Assembly (NCBI RefSeq): GCF_008369115.1
Contig: NZ_VOAZ01000001.1
Location: forward strand, 682,001 to 746,000
Direction: 5' to 3'
DNA length: 64,000 nucleotides
From: Psychrobacter sp. ANT_WB68
GTDB taxonomy: Bacteria; Pseudomonadota; Gammaproteobacteria; Pseudomonadales; Moraxellaceae
The stretch's first letter is position 1, and each line of letters begins with the position of its first letter. A program made the translations under genes and the position numbers. Below are positions 1 to 9,633 of the stretch, in pieces. The notes below the pieces were generated by a model. The model was not told where the DNA came from, searched no databases, and was given only the letters and a program-made list of their open reading frames with translations.

Positions 1-57
1 ATGGATGAAATCATGGCTGCTGTAAAAATTGGCACCCCTATCGAAATTGTGGATTGA
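1..57 (+). CDS. 3' end of an unidentified gene (partial)
   Basis: Frame 1 is open from the first base to a TGA at 55-57 and gives the C-terminal tail MDEIMAAVKIGTPIEIVD. The two other forward frames hit stops within a few codons. The tail is too short to assign a family, and the true start lies outside the window. It could also be non-coding, so this is only a probable gene end. Confidence 0.35.
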   Translation: MDEIMAAVKIGTPIEIVD

Positions 58-104
58 GTAACTTTCTAAGGTTTTTATAGTTGCTCCTAAATAAATGCCG
101 TTAT

Positions 105-190
105 GTTGTGACGCGAGACGAGTATAAATTTTTTTGGCTGACTGTGCGTATTCCGACAGAGACGGCAAAAAATTTATTCTAAGCGTGCTG
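105..190. repeat. Degenerate copy of a palindromic repeat
   Basis: The stretch contains TATAAATTTTTTTGGC, then a small CTGT...ACAG hairpin core, then GGCAAAAAATTTATTC. This is the same order of elements as the two 70-bp palindromes at 21768-21837 and 44736-44805. The outer arms pair poorly here, so it is listed as a decayed relative only. Confidence 0.3.
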
Positions 191-377
191 TGTCATGTCT
201 ATATTGAATTGACTATCTATACGTACAGTCTGACGTATTAACTGGCTGTTTCTAAAAGGCCATTTCTCAAACACCATATTCTTACTGTTTTTCAACGCTC
301 TCTTTATATGATCAACCTACCTTTTTATCTCTGTTTGGGTATAGCTAACTTTCCTATTATTTCTTTTATACATTCCC

Positions 378-406
378 TTGAAATAATTCATCTGTATAAC
401 TATTAA
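378..406 (+). promoter_or_regulatory. Possible sigma70-type promoter
   Basis: TTGAAA at 378-383 is separated by 17 bases from TATTAA at 401-406, close to the sigma70 consensus. It lies about 235 bases before clpB, which would imply a long leader. A heat-shock (sigma32) promoter, expected for clpB, was not convincingly found nearer the gene. The rest of 58-642 shows no supportable gene. Confidence 0.3.
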
Positions 407-642
407 TGGGGTATGATTAATATCATTGTTACGAGTAAGGTTTATCTTTCGAAGGTTATGCTTTGTTGTTTTATAATTGACAAAGACTAATACCAGTAAG
501 TCACTAAACACTATTGACAATATTTAAAACGACATTGAAATGTTGCTCAACAAACCTTATATAGATAACAACGAGAAGCTTGCGGTGATATTTAATACTT
601 ATAAAAAGCTGCCGCTACTACCAACTATAAGAGGACACAAAT

Positions 643-3240
643 ATGAGATTCGAAAAATTTACGCAAAAGTTGCAATCAGCTATTCAAGAAGCCCAAAGTC
701 TGGCCTTAGGACGCGACCACACAGGTATTGACCCTGTGCATTTGCTTGCCGTATTGCTGCAAGACGAGTCTAACTTATCTATCTGCCAACAAGCGGGCGG
801 GTCTATTCCTGCGCTAAAAAATGGCGTGGCAAAAGCGTTAGACAATCAAGCAACGATTAGCGAGCCAACTGGTGACGTTAATCTAAATCCAAATTCAGTT
901 AAAATTTTGAACTTGGCAGATCGTCAAGCACAAAAAGAAGGCGATGATTTTATCGCCACTGAATGGGTAATGTTGGCACTCGCTGAACAAGGCGACACTA
1001 AAAAGATATTTGAGAGCGCTGGCGTAACCGCAAGCAAGTTAAAAACAGTGATTGAACAATTACGTGGTGATGAAACTGTGAATAATCAAAATGCTGAAGA
1101 TCAGCGTGATGCGCTGAATAAATATACCATTAACCTGACTGAGCAGGCGGAACTTGGTAAGCTTGACCCCGTGATTGGTCGTGACGAAGAGATTCGCCGT
1201 ACCATTCAGGTATTGTCACGTCGTACCAAAAACAACCCAGTACTCATCGGTGAGCCAGGCGTTGGTAAAACCGCTATTGTTGAGGGCTTAGCACAGAAAA
1301 TTATCAGTGGTGATGTGCCAGAAGGTCTACGCCATAAAGAAGTATTGTCGTTAGATTTGGGCTCATTGATTGCGGGTGCCAAATTCCGTGGTGAGTTCGA
1401 AGAGCGCCTCAAAGCGGTACTCAGCGACTTATCAAAGCAAGAAGGCAATATCATTCTATTTATCGATGAGCTACATACCTTAGTCGGTGCCGGTAAAGCG
1501 GATGGTGCGATGGACGCTGGTAATATGTTAAAACCTGCGCTAGCACGTGGTGAGTTACATTGCGTCGGTGCGACGACTCTAGATGAGTATCGTCAGTATA
1601 TTGAGAAAGATGCCGCGCTTGAGCGTCGTTTCCAAAAAGTGCTGGTCGATGAACCAACAGTTGAGGATACCATTGCAATTTTGCGTGGTCTAAAAGACCG
1701 TTATGAGCTGCACCATGGTGTCGTTATTCAAGATAGCGCGATTATAGCGGCAGCGCGAATGAGCCATCGTTATATCACTGATCGCAAACTGCCAGATAAA
1801 GCGATTGACCTAATTGATGAAGCGGCAAGTCGTTTGCGCATGGAGATGGACAGTAAACCTGAAGCATTAGGTAAGCTCGATAGTCGCCGTATTCAGCTGA
1901 AAATGCAGCGTGAAGTGCTCAAAAATGAAGAGGATGCGGGCGCGCAAGCAGAGCTTAAAATACTAGATGCTCAGATCGAAGAGTTAGAGAAGGAATACGC
2001 GGATCTTAATGAGATTTGGCAGGCTGAGAAAGCTTTAGTTGAAGGGAGCAAACAGCATAAAGAAAACTTGGATAAAGCACGTATTCAGTTAGAGAAAGCC
2101 AGTCGAGAAGGCGATTATGCAGAGATGTCTCGATTACAATATGGTGTGATACCTGAGCTTGAAAAACAAATTGCCGAGATTGATTCGGCAGAGCAAAAAG
2201 AGCAAGCTGGCGAGCCAATCACTGTAAAATTGCTGCGCAATAAAGTCACAGATCATGAAATCGCTGAGGTCGTGGCGGCTGCGACTGGTATTCCAGTGAA
2301 TAAAATGATGCAAGGCGAGCGTGACAAGATGATAGCGATGGAAGAAAAACTTCATGAGCGTGTCATCGGTCAAGATGAAGCGGTCGAGGCGGTCGCCAAT
2401 GCGGTACGCCGTAGTCGTGCGGGCTTATCGGATCCAAATCGCCCTTCAGGTTCGTTTTTATTCTTAGGACCAACGGGTGTCGGTAAAACAGAGCTAACCA
2501 AATCATTGGCAAACTTCTTATTCGATAGTGAGGATGCGATCGTTCGTATCGACATGAGTGAGTATATGGAGAAGCATAGCGTCAGTCGTTTGGTGGGTGC
2601 GCCTCCAGGTTATGTTGGTTATGAAGAAGGCGGTGCATTAACTGAGGCCGTACGCCGTAAGCCTTATAGTGTAATTTTGTTTGATGAGGTTGAAAAAGCG
2701 CACCCTGATGTTTTCAATATCTTGCTACAAGTATTGGACGATGGTCGCTTAACAGATTCGCAAGGTCGCGTGGTGGACTTCAAAAACACCGTTATCATCA
2801 TGACCAGTAACTTGGGTTCGCACAAAATCCAAGAAATGGTTGGTGAAAGCTACGAAAGTATTAAAGCTGAGGTTATGGAATCGGTTGGACAGCATTTTCG
2901 CCCTGAATTCGTTAACCGTATTGATGAAATCGTAGTATTCCATCCACTGGGTATGTCGCAGATGTCAGGCATTGCTGCGATTCAATTGGATCGCTTGCGT
3001 CAGCGCTTGCATGAGCGTGAGTTGGATATCGAGTTATCAGCCGATGCGATGAACAAGCTGGTGGCAGTTGGTTATGATCCTGTGTATGGTGCGCGTCCAC
3101 TAAAACGCGCTATCCAGCAAGAGATTGAAAATCCATTGTCATTGAAACTACTGGCAGGTGATTTTGTCGCAGGCGATATCATCAAAGTCGATGTCGGTGC
3201 CGATGATAAACTGACCTTTGATAAGCTTAGAATGAGCTAA
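643..3240 (+). CDS. clpB: ATP-dependent chaperone/disaggregase ClpB
   Basis: ClpB is a hexameric AAA+ disaggregase that, with DnaK, threads proteins out of cytosolic aggregates after heat or salt stress. The 865-residue length fits the family. An N-terminal Clp repeat domain (about 1-145) is followed by a first AAA module with Walker A GEPGVGKT at 203-210, the ClpB-specific middle coiled coil (about 400-530), and a second AAA module with GPTGVGKT near 609-616. The pore loop [13 protein letters not shown] is visible in the second module. The start follows AAGAGGA. A strong terminator follows, so the gene is probably monocistronic. Confidence 0.97.
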   Translation: MRFEKFTQKLQSAIQEAQSLALGRDHTGIDPVHLLAVLLQDESNLSICQQAGGSIPALKNGVAKALDNQATISEPTGDVNLNPNSVKILNLADRQAQKEGDDFIATEWVMLALAEQGDTKKIFESAGVTASKLKTVIEQLRGDETVNNQNAEDQRDALNKYTINLTEQAELGKLDPVIGRDEEIRRTIQVLSRRTKNNPVLIGEPGVGKTAIVEGLAQKIISGDVPEGLRHKEVLSLDLGSLIAGAKFRGEFEERLKAVLSDLSKQEGNIILFIDELHTLVGAGKADGAMDAGNMLKPALARGELHCVGATTLDEYRQYIEKDAALERRFQKVLVDEPTVEDTIAILRGLKDRYELHHGVVIQDSAIIAAARMSHRYITDRKLPDKAIDLIDEAASRLRMEMDSKPEALGKLDSRRIQLKMQREVLKNEEDAGAQAELKILDAQIEELEKEYADLNEIWQAEKALVEGSKQHKENLDKARIQLEKASREGDYAEMSRLQYGVIPELEKQIAEIDSAEQKEQAGEPITVKLLRNKVTDHEIAEVVAAATGIPVNKMMQGERDKMIAMEEKLHERVIGQDEAVEAVANAVRRSRAGLSDPNRPSGSFLFLGPTGVGKTELTKSLANFLFDSEDAIVRIDMSEYMEKHSVSRLVGAPPGYVGYEEGGALTEAVRRKPYSVILFDEVEKAHPDVFNILLQVLDDGRLTDSQGRVVDFKNTVIIMTSNLGSHKIQEMVGESYESIKAEVMESVGQHFRPEFVNRIDEIVVFHPLGMSQMSGIAAIQLDRLRQRLHERELDIELSADAMNKLVAVGYDPVYGARPLKRAIQQEIENPLSLKLLAGDFVAGDIIKVDVGADDKLTFDKLRMS

Positions 3241-3309
3241 ATCAAGCGTTTGTTACATTAGCTGAGTACACTTAGTTTCATTTTCTAGCTAATGGAAAGC
3301 TTAAAACTG

Positions 3310-3353
3310 CCCCTTATTTGCCTATTGTTTATACAGGCAAGTAAGGGGTTTTT
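3310..3353 (+). terminator. Rho-independent terminator after clpB
   Basis: A 14-bp stem (3310-3323 with 3335-3348, one G-T pair) with an 11-base loop is followed by TTTTT. It lies 70 bases after the clpB stop. Confidence 0.85.
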
Positions 3354-3454
3354 GCGTTGGGCGCTATAATTATTTTACCGTTGCCATACTTTGGCTGTGG
3401 TATAAATAACCTAGACGAGAATAAGAAAACTGCAAAATTAAGGGAGATAACATC

Positions 3455-4708
3455 ATGATGATGACCGATAAGAAACAGACAAGCAGACCATTAATGTTAC
3501 CGTTAATCATCACAGCACTACTGTTTAGTGCTTCTGCTTGCTCCAACCCTTCAGCCGTTAATACCAATGCAGATCTGACTGAATATAAAGAAGGGAAAGC
3601 ATCTGTCAGCGAATCCATAGCAAGCATGGAAAAACCTGCCTTTACAACCAAGTCTGTCGCTACCTTTAATGAACCTTGGGCAATGACAGCGTTGCCTACC
3701 GTTAATAATGAGCCGCCCAAACTGCTGGTGACCCAAAAGACAGGCGAGCTATTTGTTTTCAATACCACCACCGGTGCGAAAACCGCAGTGATTGGCGTAC
3801 CGAAAGTGGCTTACGGCGGGCAGGGTGGTCTTGGTGATATTATCCTTGCGCCAGATTTTGCCACGTCTAATACTGTATATATCAGCTACGTTGAAGCAGG
3901 TAAAAATACTGATGATAATAAATTTGGGGCAAAAGTAATCAAGGCTACATTGACTGGATTGGATACTGATACGCTAAGCTTGCAAGCCGTTACGCCCATT
4001 TGGGAGCAAACGCCAAAAATGAAAGGAAAAGGGCACTTTAGTCATCGCTTGCTCTTCTCACCCGACGGGCAGTATTTATATATAAGCTCAGGCGAACGTC
4101 AAGAAAAAACCCCAGCGCAAGACATGAGTGTCAATTTGGGCAAAATAATCAGGCTCAATGCGGACGGCTCTATCCCAGTGGACAATCCATTTGTGGGAAA
4201 TACCAATAATATTGCTAAGCAGTTTTGGACAATTGGTCATCGCAATGTACTGGGTATGGCGTTCGATGAAAAAAGTAGGCTTTGGGCGCATGAGATGGGT
4301 CCACGGGGTGGTGATGAATTTAATCTCATTGAAAAAGGCAGTAATTATGGCTGGCCAGTCGTCTCGAATGGCCGTAACTATACAGGGACTGATATTCCTG
4401 ATCACGATACGCGCCCTGATTTTGCTGCGCCCAAAATATCGTGGACGCCGGTCATATCACCTTCTTCAATAAGTATTTATAAAGCGGGTAAATACAATGA
4501 TTTCCCAGCATGGCAAGGCAATGTGCTAATCAGTGGCTTATCATCAAAAGCACTCATTGTGGTGAGTTTTGATGAAAATAACGGTGCTTCGGAACGCTAT
4601 CGCTATGATATGGGTGAACGAATTCGTAGTGTATTGAATGTAGATGGAAAGGTATGGCTATTAGAAGATGGCGCTGAAGGAAGGCTATTGCGATTGTTAC
4701 CTAGATAG
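3455..4708 (+). CDS. PQQ-dependent aldose sugar dehydrogenase, lipoprotein
   Basis: The protein belongs to the soluble glucose dehydrogenase / YliI (Asd) beta-propeller family, which oxidises aldoses in the periplasm with PQQ. The N-terminus is a lipoprotein signal: a hydrophobic stretch ends in SASAC (Cys about residue 29). Family motifs are clear: GGQGGLGDIILAPDF, FSHRLLFSPDGQYLYISSGE, GHRNVLGMAFD and EMGPRGGDEFNLIEKGSNYG. GGGAG sits upstream of a run of three in-frame ATGs; the first is used here. No pqq biosynthesis gene is in the window, so whether holoenzyme forms is unknown. The sugar substrate cannot be read from the sequence. Confidence 0.85.
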   Translation: MMMTDKKQTSRPLMLPLIITALLFSASACSNPSAVNTNADLTEYKEGKASVSESIASMEKPAFTTKSVATFNEPWAMTALPTVNNEPPKLLVTQKTGELFVFNTTTGAKTAVIGVPKVAYGGQGGLGDIILAPDFATSNTVYISYVEAGKNTDDNKFGAKVIKATLTGLDTDTLSLQAVTPIWEQTPKMKGKGHFSHRLLFSPDGQYLYISSGERQEKTPAQDMSVNLGKIIRLNADGSIPVDNPFVGNTNNIAKQFWTIGHRNVLGMAFDEKSRLWAHEMGPRGGDEFNLIEKGSNYGWPVVSNGRNYTGTDIPDHDTRPDFAAPKISWTPVISPSSISIYKAGKYNDFPAWQGNVLISGLSSKALIVVSFDENNGASERYRYDMGERIRSVLNVDGKVWLLEDGAEGRLLRLLPR

Positions 4709-4730
4709 CTATTTATCCGCGTAAATAGCT
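4707..4730 (+). other. Stem-loop at the end of the sugar dehydrogenase gene
   Basis: AGCTATTTA (4707-4715) and TAAATAGCT (4722-4730) form a perfect 9-bp stem overlapping the stop codon. No T-run follows, so it may protect the 3' end or be a weak terminator. Confidence 0.35.
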
Positions 4731-4885
4731 GGCTAAATAAGCTGAAAAAGAATACCTCCATAGGATACGAGAATAGCCAACCCACTTGTTAGCAAAAAAT
4801 ATCTTTATTGGTTTGTTTTGTAGTTAATTGATAATTAAAGGTTACTTTGTTAAGGTACCCTTTTTTAGATATGAGGTTTCAGCGA

Positions 4886-6535
4886 ATGAATGAAGTGAAA
4901 GTAGGTAAGCTCGGCCCATTTCCCAGGGTAAATAAACCTGTGTTTATTACGTCAGGCATCTTAATTGTCGGCTTCATTATTTTTGGCTCGCTATTTTCTG
5001 AAACTGCAGCAGCGCTTTTTAGCTTCTTACAGGATTTTATTGCCGAAAAATTCCGTTGGTTATTTATCATTTTATTTAACGTGGCGCTGGTTTTCTGTAT
5101 TTATCTTGCCGCCAGTCGCTACGGTGATATTCGTTTAGGTAAGCAGACGGAACAACCGCAATATACCCTGTTTTCATGGATTGCGATGTTATTTTCGGCG
5201 GGTATCGGGATTGGATTGGTATATTGGGGAACCGCAGAACCTTTATACCATTTTATGGCACCGCCGTTTGGTGAAGCACAGACTGTAGAGTCGGCAAAAC
5301 AAGCGATGAATCTCTCGTTTTTACATTGGGGTCTGCATGCGTGGGCGATTTATACCGTCGTTGCATTGTCATTAGCGTATTTTCATTTTCGCCGTGGTTT
5401 ACCGTTATCGATTCGCTCAACTTTGTATCCTATTCTTGGGCAAAAGATTTATGGTAAATGGGGACATACCGTTGATATCTTGGCGGTATTTGGGACGATG
5501 TTTGGGGTTGTGACATCCTTAGGTCTCGGGGTTATGCAGATTAACTCGGGTCTAGAAGGCTTATTTGGCATTCCTAATACGTTGCCCGTACAGTTTATTA
5601 TCATCGCCTTTGTGACTTCATTAGCTTGTGGCTCGCTGATGTTAGGTCTTGATAAAGGCATTAAGCGCCTCAGTGATATCAATATGGGACTGACCGGTAT
5701 TCTATTGGCCTTTATGGTGATTTTGGGTCCGACATTATTTATCTTTGACAGCTTTATTGAAAACATTGGCAACTATCTGGCAAACATCGTCACGTTATCG
5801 ACCTGGAGCGAAGCCTATAGTGGTACTGATTGGCAAAGTGCTTGGACGATATTTTATTGGGCATGGTGGGTCAGCTGGTCACCGTTTGTTGGCGTGTTTA
5901 TTGCGCGTATCAGTCGTGGTCGTACCATTCGTGAGTTTGTATTTGGCGTGCTGCTTATTCCTATGACGATTTTGTTTTTTTGGTTTACAGCTTTCGGCGG
6001 CGTTGCAATTCACATGGAGCTGCTAGCAGCCATCAGTCCTGATTTGGTCAGCCCAGGATTGGTTGCCGCGGTGCAAGCTGATACGGGTAGTGCCATTTTT
6101 AAATTGGTTGAATACTATCCACTTACCAAACCAATCACCTTATTAATTGTGGTGATGATTGTCCTTTGGTTTGTCACGTCATCAGATTCTGCTAGTTTTG
6201 TCATCGATATGTTGACCGCTGGTGGTGATACCAATCCACCTAAAATTCAGCGTTTATTTTGGGCGATTATGCAGGGCGTTATTGCGGCGATTTTATTAGC
6301 CGCAGGTGGTTTAGGCGCATTACAAGCCGCGGCCATTGTGGCAGGATTGCCGTTTGCTTTGGTCATATTTGTGATGATGTATGCGCTGTTACGTGGTATG
6401 AGTCGCGATCGTCTTATCTTATATCGTAACCAGCAGCGTTACATTACTGACGAGTCAGCTGATCATAATTCGGCCAATGAGTTTGTTGATGAGGAATTAT
6501 TAAAAGGTCCGCCTAAAATTGCTAAGGGTGATTGA
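4886..6535 (+). CDS. BCCT-family betaine/choline/carnitine transporter (paralogue 1)
   Basis: This is an inner-membrane secondary carrier with about 12 hydrophobic segments. The BCCT hallmarks are present: GIGIGLVYWGTAEPLYH in the glycine-rich TM3 region and FYWAWWVSWSPFVGVFIAR followed by ISRGRTIREF in TM8. The ATG at 4886 is preferred because it gives MNEVKVGKLGPFPRV, which aligns with the start of the next gene; a further upstream start at 4847 is also open. It has no long C-terminal osmosensory domain, unlike BetT at 49.8 kb. The glycine-rich loop differs from the BetT type (GIGID), which suggests a compatible solute other than choline, though the substrate is not determined. Confidence 0.9.
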   Translation: MNEVKVGKLGPFPRVNKPVFITSGILIVGFIIFGSLFSETAAALFSFLQDFIAEKFRWLFIILFNVALVFCIYLAASRYGDIRLGKQTEQPQYTLFSWIAMLFSAGIGIGLVYWGTAEPLYHFMAPPFGEAQTVESAKQAMNLSFLHWGLHAWAIYTVVALSLAYFHFRRGLPLSIRSTLYPILGQKIYGKWGHTVDILAVFGTMFGVVTSLGLGVMQINSGLEGLFGIPNTLPVQFIIIAFVTSLACGSLMLGLDKGIKRLSDINMGLTGILLAFMVILGPTLFIFDSFIENIGNYLANIVTLSTWSEAYSGTDWQSAWTIFYWAWWVSWSPFVGVFIARISRGRTIREFVFGVLLIPMTILFFWFTAFGGVAIHMELLAAISPDLVSPGLVAAVQADTGSAIFKLVEYYPLTKPITLLIVVMIVLWFVTSSDSASFVIDMLTAGGDTNPPKIQRLFWAIMQGVIAAILLAAGGLGALQAAAIVAGLPFALVIFVMMYALLRGMSRDRLILYRNQQRYITDESADHNSANEFVDEELLKGPPKIAKGD

Positions 6536-6634
6536 TAGGCTGCATATAGAAGTAATCGAGCTGTTTTTGTGAAATTAATCAGGCAGATATCTTTGATTTA
6601 TTCTCCTTAAAAACACTGTAATCAGTATCATTTA

Positions 6635-6669
6635 AAATCCTAAGATGCATCGTTATCTTAGGATTTTTT
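6635..6669 (+). terminator. Terminator between the tandem BCCT genes
   Basis: AAATCCTAAGAT and ATCTTAGGATTT form a 12-bp stem around an 8-base loop and end in a T-run. The two BCCT genes are therefore probably transcribed separately. Confidence 0.8.
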
Positions 6670-6758
6670 AATTTCTACCAGTAACAGATGACTGACCCGA
6701 TTTGATAGTTTGTAGATATCTTGTTAAGGTTGGCGTCCTAAAAAATTGAGACGACTGA

Positions 6759-8414
6759 ATGGATCACGTTAAAGTTGGCCGATTGGGCCCTTTTCCACGG
6801 GTAAGTAAACCTGTTTTTTTAACCTCAGCGATTTTAATCCTCGCGTTTATTATCTTCGGTGCCTTTTTTAATGAATTGGCAACCGAAGTGTTTGGCCAAG
6901 CGAAGGCATTTGTATCGATTCGCTTTGGTTGGTTTTTTATCATGGTGGTCAACTTAACGTTGGTGATGAGTATCTACCTGATATTTAGCCGCTATGGTGA
7001 TATTAGATTGGGTCACCAAAACGAGTCACCAGAGTACAATATCGTCTCTTGGATTGGCATGCTGTTTTCAGCAGGTATTGGTATTGGCTTGCTTTATTGG
7101 GGTACGGCTGAGCCGCTATATCATTTTATGGCGCCTCCATTAGGTGAGCCTGAAAGCATTGCTTCTGCTAAGCAGGCGATGAATATCTCGTTCTTGCATT
7201 ATGGTCTGCATGTCTGGGCAATCTATGGCATGGTGGCATTATCTTTGGCGTATTTTCATTACCGCCGTGGTTTGCCACTGGCTATTCGCTCAACCTTATA
7301 CCCGTTAATTGGTAAAAAAATCTACGGGCCTATGGGTCATATCGTCGATACGCTGGCGGTATTTGGGACGATGTTTGGTGTGGTGACTACCTTAGGTCTT
7401 GGGGTACTCCAAATAAACTCAGGGCTTGAGAGTTTATTTGGTATTCCGAATAACATCACGGTGCAAATTATCTTGATTGCATTTATCACGATGTTGGCAG
7501 GGTTGTCGCTATTGATGGGACTAGATAAAGGGATTAAGCGCTTAAGTGACATCAATATTTTCTTCACCATTGTGCTATTAAGCTTTGTTATTATTTTGGG
7601 TCCAACCCAGTTTATTTTTAATAGCTTTTTTGAAAATATTGGTAATTATCTGCATCAGATTATCCCGCTTGGGCTGTGGACGGAGTCTTATGAAGGTGAA
7701 GCAAACTGGCAGTCATCATGGACGGTATTTTACTGGGCATGGTGGATTAGCTGGTCGCCATTCGTTGGGGTATTTGTTGCTCGTATTTCTCGTGGTCGCA
7801 CCATTCGCGAGTTTATCTTAGGGGTGTTATTAATCCCTATCACTATTTTATTCTTATGGTTCACCGCCTTTGGTGGGTCAGCAGTCCATATGGAATTGAT
7901 GGCGGCCATTGACCCAAATATAGCAAGCCCTGGACTGGTGGAAGCGGTAAAAGCCGATACAGGTAGCGCTATCTTTAAGTTGATGGAGTCGTATCCAATG
8001 ACGGCAGCGCTGAACGGGCTTATTGTGGTGATGATTGTACTTTGGTTTGTCACCTCATCAGATTCTGCCAGTTTTGTCATTGATATGCTGACCTCAGGCG
8101 GTGACACCAACCCACCGAAAATCCAGCGGTTATTCTGGGCGGGTACAGAAGGGGTTATCGCGGCGGTGCTATTAGCCGCAGGCGGTTTGGGTGCGCTACA
8201 AGCCGCCTCTATCGTCTCAGGCTTTCCATTTGCCGTGGTCATTGTTATTATGATGTATTCATTACTGCGGGGTTTGAGCCGTGATAGATTGATACTTTAT
8301 CGTAATCAGCAGCGGTTTATTACCGAAGAATCAGCCGAGCATAACTCAGCCAATGAATTCCGCGATGAAGAGTTATTAACCGGCCCACCCAGTATAAAAC
8401 AGGCTGATGAGTAG
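6759..8414 (+). CDS. BCCT-family betaine/choline/carnitine transporter (paralogue 2)
   Basis: The 551-residue carrier is strikingly similar to the upstream gene along its whole length. It shares the start (VKVGRLGPFPRVSKPVF), GIGIGLLYWGTAEPLYH, WAWWISWSPFVGVFVAR and a C-terminal tail ending in SAEHNSANEFRDEELL. This points to a local tandem duplication. Divergence is mainly in TM2, the loop before TM8 and the extreme C-terminus. It should import a compatible solute with Na+ or H+. Specificity differences between the two copies are plausible but unproved. Confidence 0.9.
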   Translation: MDHVKVGRLGPFPRVSKPVFLTSAILILAFIIFGAFFNELATEVFGQAKAFVSIRFGWFFIMVVNLTLVMSIYLIFSRYGDIRLGHQNESPEYNIVSWIGMLFSAGIGIGLLYWGTAEPLYHFMAPPLGEPESIASAKQAMNISFLHYGLHVWAIYGMVALSLAYFHYRRGLPLAIRSTLYPLIGKKIYGPMGHIVDTLAVFGTMFGVVTTLGLGVLQINSGLESLFGIPNNITVQIILIAFITMLAGLSLLMGLDKGIKRLSDINIFFTIVLLSFVIILGPTQFIFNSFFENIGNYLHQIIPLGLWTESYEGEANWQSSWTVFYWAWWISWSPFVGVFVARISRGRTIREFILGVLLIPITILFLWFTAFGGSAVHMELMAAIDPNIASPGLVEAVKADTGSAIFKLMESYPMTAALNGLIVVMIVLWFVTSSDSASFVIDMLTSGGDTNPPKIQRLFWAGTEGVIAAVLLAAGGLGALQAASIVSGFPFAVVIVIMMYSLLRGLSRDRLILYRNQQRFITEESAEHNSANEFRDEELLTGPPSIKQADE

Positions 8415-8471
8415 TTATCTAGATAGCTATAAAATGAGGTTTTCTGAAAAACGCCAATAGCTAATCATATA

Positions 8472-8500
8472 AAAATCCCAGTTTTAAGCTGGGATTTTTT
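8472..8500 (+). terminator. Terminator after the second BCCT gene
   Basis: AAAATCCCAG and CTGGGATTTT form a 10-bp stem around a 7-base loop and end in a T-run, 57 bases after the stop. Confidence 0.85.
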
Positions 8501-8576
8501 ATGGGTGTTTATTATTTTATCGGTATTAAATGAATGATGAGTGTGTAACGATACCGTTTTAAAATAAGCGCAGCCA

Positions 8577-8924
8577 TTATAAACATTCACCTTTCACATA
8601 GCTGATTGCCTCAGGTGTGCTGCAAGCGGAGCAGGCATTGCCAGCCGTCTGATAGCTTATCACTGAACCCACTTGTGTTTTTACGCAGACCGGATCGTAT
8701 TGCGCCGTACACATGGTTTTTTCGGGGTCAAAGGTTGGACACTGCGCAACAATCCCTTGCGGAGGCTGGTTGGTATTGGAAGCAGGCGGCTTAGTAGGTG
8801 TGCTATCAGTCATAGGGCTGATATTGTTACAACCCGCTAAACCGAGCGTAAAAGTTATGATTAGTGATAGGGCGAGGGTAGAAGGCTTTAATAGAGATAG
8901 CCATGGTTTAGATAGAGTGCTCAT
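8577..8924 (-). CDS. Small lipoprotein with a Kazal-like cysteine domain
   Basis: The 115-residue protein starts after AAGGA and has a hydrophobic signal ending in lipobox LAGC (Cys about residue 32), so it is probably anchored in an envelope membrane. A Pro/Asn/Thr-rich linker follows. The last 60 residues contain six cysteines in a Kazal-like layout: C...C, YDPVCVKT, SYQTAGNACSAC and VKGEC. Kazal domains inhibit serine proteases; Kazal-like modules also occur in bacterial lipoproteins of unknown role. The spacing is approximate, so inhibition of a protease is only a hypothesis. Confidence 0.7.
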   Translation of the reverse strand: MSTLSKPWLSLLKPSTLALSLIITFTLGLAGCNNISPMTDSTPTKPPASNTNQPPQGIVAQCPTFDPEKTMCTAQYDPVCVKTQVGSVISYQTAGNACSACSTPEAISYVKGECL

Positions 8925-9080
8925 AATAAATATCCTTATATTTTATGTATACATACCTTTAATCATTCATTTTGCATCGGAAATTTGTGCTAAATAAAAA
9001 GCAAATAATCGAGGCAATTGTTATTAAGATATTTGATAGTAAAGGATTTGTAACCAGTCATCTAGTGCAAAACAGATAAA

Positions 9081-9111
9081 AGAACCCAAGCTTATAAGGC
9101 TTGGGTTCTTT
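9081..9111 (-). terminator. Terminator downstream of the DUF3144 gene
   Basis: AGAACCCAAGC and GCTTGGGTTCT form an 11-bp perfect stem with A- and T-rich flanks on both sides. It would serve the minus-strand gene ending at 9155. Confidence 0.75.
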
Positions 9112-9154
9112 ATGTTACTTCTTAATAAAATTCTGCAATCAGATTTTATACAGC

Positions 9155-9547
9155 TTACTGCGCAGGTTTATCATCTTTATTAAGCTGAACATATTTATCA
9201 AAATTTTGTGCGTAGTCAGTCAAGTTATCGCTTAGCATTTGGCGATATTGCTTGGTATAAAACTCAACGATATCATCTTTTTCTTTGGCGAAGTCATCAC
9301 CTTTGACAAAGCCAATAGAAGCAACTGACGCGCTATAACGTGCCGCTGCATAAAGCAGTGACGCGCCTACTTGACCTGAATGCGCTTCAGGACCTAGTTG
9401 ACTGTTTGCAACGCCTATAATGGCATCAGCACGCTGATAAAAGGCTTGCATTTCAGGGGTAATTTCAAGAGCGGCGTCAATATCGTCATTTTGAATATTG
9501 CTTTGAGCGTCGTTTTGAGCATTGTCTGGCATGTTGTCTTGAGACAT
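9155..9547 (-). CDS. DUF3144 family protein
   Basis: A 130-residue acidic cytosolic protein with no signal or membrane segment. After an Asn/Asp/Gln-rich head (1-30) comes the DUF3144-type core, with FYQRADAIIGVANSQ and the conserved LLYAAARYSASVAS helix. The C-terminal third is helical and charged (FYTKQYRQMLSDNLTDYAQNF). The family is widespread in proteobacteria and has no known function. It lies 86 bases after metK on the same strand and may share its transcript. Confidence 0.75.
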   Translation of the reverse strand: MSQDNMPDNAQNDAQSNIQNDDIDAALEITPEMQAFYQRADAIIGVANSQLGPEAHSGQVGASLLYAAARYSASVASIGFVKGDDFAKEKDDIVEFYTKQYRQMLSDNLTDYAQNFDKYVQLNKDDKPAQ

Positions 9548-9633
9548 CAGCGACTCCTAATAATAGTAGGTAAATTTGAATGTATCACGGCAGTCTAAAA
9601 ACTGGATAAAATAGTAAAGAGTCTAGCGTCAGA

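Noticed and set aside
317-520. 67-codon minus-strand frame upstream of clpB
   Set aside because: Low-complexity AT-rich translation, no ribosome site, and no recognisable domain.
540-731. 63-codon frame overlapping the clpB start
   Set aside because: It overlaps the strongly supported clpB start in another frame and has no ribosome site or family resemblance.
7730-8242. 170-codon frame antisense to the second BCCT gene
   Set aside because: It is an open shadow frame of a conserved membrane-protein gene; its codon pattern follows that gene.
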